Position numbers and translations under genes: made by a program. Positions 14,834 to 15,820 of a stretch of 15,820 bases of DNA are shown here, one piece after another. The DNA comes from Rhodobacterales bacterium UBA3077 (GTDB taxonomy: Bacteria; Pseudomonadota; Alphaproteobacteria; Rhodobacterales; Rhodobacteraceae). The notes under the pieces were generated by a model. It made no database searches. It saw only the letters and a program-made list of their open reading frames with translations, and was not told where the DNA came from. Position 1 is the first letter of the stretch. Each line of letters starts with the position of its first letter. The stretch covers positions 1-15,820 of the forward strand of contig DFBP01000206.1 of the NCBI GenBank assembly GCA_002366685.1, in the 5' to 3' direction.

Positions 14834-15646
14834 ATGGCGGATCTTCTGCGCAAACCCGCCGGAACCCATGGCAAGGTTCATGATATTACGGCCAAAGATG
14901 CAGGTTGGGGCTATGTCGGCTTTGGCCTTTATCACCTGAAAGCAGGCGAAACTGTAACCGAGCAAACCGGAGACACCGAAACCATTTTGGTGCTTGTCGA
15001 AGGTAAAGCCACCATCAGTGCCGCCGGTCAGAATTTTGGAGAGCTAGGTGACCGGATGAGCGTATTTGAACGCACGCCGCCCCATTGCCTGTATGTTCCC
15101 AACAACGCCGAATGGGCCGCCACAGCTACCACCACGCTAACCCTCGCAATTTGCACCGCGCCCGGGAAAAGCGGGCATAAAGCGCAGATTATCGGTCCGG
15201 TTGGCATTGAGCTTGAAGAGCGCGGCAAAGGTGCCAACACGCGATATATCCATAATATCGCGATGGAAAATCGTGACGTGGCCGATAGTCTTCTGGTGAC
15301 CGAGGTGTTTACACCGGATGGCAACTGGTCGTCTTACCCGCCGCACCGGCATGATGAAGACAATTTCCCTGAAATGACGTATCTTGAAGAGACCTATTAC
15401 CACCGCCTGAACCCTTCGCAGGGCTACGGTATCCAGCGTGTTTTTACCGAAGATGGTGAGCTGGATGAAACCATGGCCGTTTCAGACGGAGATGTTGTGC
15501 TGGTGCCGCGTGGCCATCACCCGTGCGGCGTGCCTTATGGATACGAGATGTATTACCTGAATGTAATGGCGGGCCCTAGGCGCAATTGGCGATTTCAAAA
15601 CCACCCTGCGCATGACTGGATCTTCCTGAGAGACGCGGGCAAGTAA
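14834..15646 (+). CDS. iolB: 5-deoxy-glucuronate isomerase
   Basis: IolB isomerises 5-deoxy-D-glucuronate to 5-dehydro-2-deoxy-D-gluconate, the substrate of IolC. The 270-residue protein matches the family length (B. subtilis about 271) and is a bicupin. The diagnostic C-terminal cupin carries SSYPPHRHDEDN, then LEETYYHRLNPSQGYGIQRV, and later VPRGHHPCGVPYGYEMYYLN and AHDWI. The clustered His and Glu residues form the expected metal site. The start at ATG 14834 is 3 bases after the iolE stop, and no separate promoter is apparent. It is the last recognisable gene in the window and ends with TAA. Confidence 0.95.
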   Translation: MADLLRKPAGTHGKVHDITAKDAGWGYVGFGLYHLKAGETVTEQTGDTETILVLVEGKATISAAGQNFGELGDRMSVFERTPPHCLYVPNNAEWAATATTTLTLAICTAPGKSGHKAQIIGPVGIELEERGKGANTRYIHNIAMENRDVADSLLVTEVFTPDGNWSSYPPHRHDEDNFPEMTYLEETYYHRLNPSQGYGIQRVFTEDGELDETMAVSDGDVVLVPRGHHPCGVPYGYEMYYLNVMAGPRRNWRFQNHPAHDWIFLRDAGK

Positions 15647-15694
15647 GTTGCCACTCGTCAACTTGAAAATAGAGCGGCGCTCCTTTCGAACGCT

Positions 15695-15718
15695 AAGCAC
15701 TACCCGTTAGTGTTTTAT
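15695..15718 (+). terminator. Weak terminator-like hairpin after iolB
   Basis: AAGCACTA (15695-15702) pairs with TAGTGTTT (15708-15715) across a CCCGT loop with one G-T wobble, and is followed by T-A-T. An alternative fold pairs AACGCTAA with TTAGTGTT. The stem is AT-rich and the T-run partly overlaps it, so termination is uncertain. Its place 49 bases after the iolB stop fits the end of the operon. The remainder to 15820 shows only short open frames with no recognisable product. Confidence 0.35.
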
Positions 15719-15820
15719 GGAACAAGCGATGAGAAGCAGCTTTTCCTGCTCGGCGCAGAGTGCCTGCGACGGGGTTTGATATGGAAGATTACCCGGCAAT
15801 GGCTGCAGATCTCGTTAAGA

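Noticed and set aside
15710..15820. Start of another gene at the right edge
   Set aside because: Two frames stay open to the edge (for instance from GTG 15710 or ATG 15781), but they are short, lack a clear ribosome-binding site and resemble nothing I recognise.
1..15820. Mobile elements, CRISPR arrays, tRNA or rRNA genes
   Set aside because: I saw no transposase-like sequence, no spaced direct repeats and no tRNA-like or rRNA-like segment; the window is almost fully occupied by metabolic genes.

Overview
The window reads as a compact, almost fully coding stretch of a Gram-negative bacterial chromosome. The closest fit is an alphaproteobacterium, perhaps marine and Rhodobacterales-like. This rests on the fused IolC (kinase plus DUF2090), an RpiR-type IolR-like regulator with a GGAA-N6-TTCC-like operator, the gene arrangement and moderate GC judged by eye. 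No 16S or other marker is present, so the taxonomy is inference.

Positions 8-8193 (+) hold a tightly coupled operon. It encodes a secreted sugar-type binding protein, two CUT1/MalFG-type permeases, a TOBE-containing ATPase, a cytoplasmic tandem-domain glycerophosphodiester phosphodiesterase, an inositol-monophosphatase family enzyme, and a uroporphyrinogen-decarboxylase-like (URO-D) protein cut by an in-frame TAG. From the second permease onward, successive genes overlap at stop/start junctions (TGATG, TTGA, GTGA, TGATG).

Positions 8190-9194 (-) hold a convergent myo-inositol 2-dehydrogenase gene whose stop codon shares TTAA with the end of the operon. Positions 9293-10117 (+) hold an RpiR-family regulator. 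A 16-bp perfect palindrome (TAGAATATATATTCTA) lies between the dehydrogenase and regulator genes, and a matching site (GGAA-N6-TTCC) lies upstream of the next operon.

Positions 10196-15646 (+) hold iolC-iolD-iolE-iolB: a bifunctional kinase/aldolase-like protein, the ThDP-dependent ring-opening hydrolase, inosose dehydratase and 5-deoxy-glucuronate isomerase. The last 174 bases hold a weak terminator-like hairpin and no recognisable gene.

Together the genes suggest import of an intact inositol-containing glycerophosphodiester, most simply glycerophosphoinositol, or of inositol phosphate. Cytoplasmic hydrolysis by the tandem GDPD and the phosphatase would release myo-inositol. IdhA, IolE, IolD, IolB and IolC would then carry it to a phosphorylated C6 acid and probably on to C3 units. 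Only iolA (malonate-semialdehyde dehydrogenase) is missing from the usual set within this window. The features most worth checking are this scavenging route, a repeat-containing periplasmic insertion in the first permease, and the amber codon in the URO-D-like gene.
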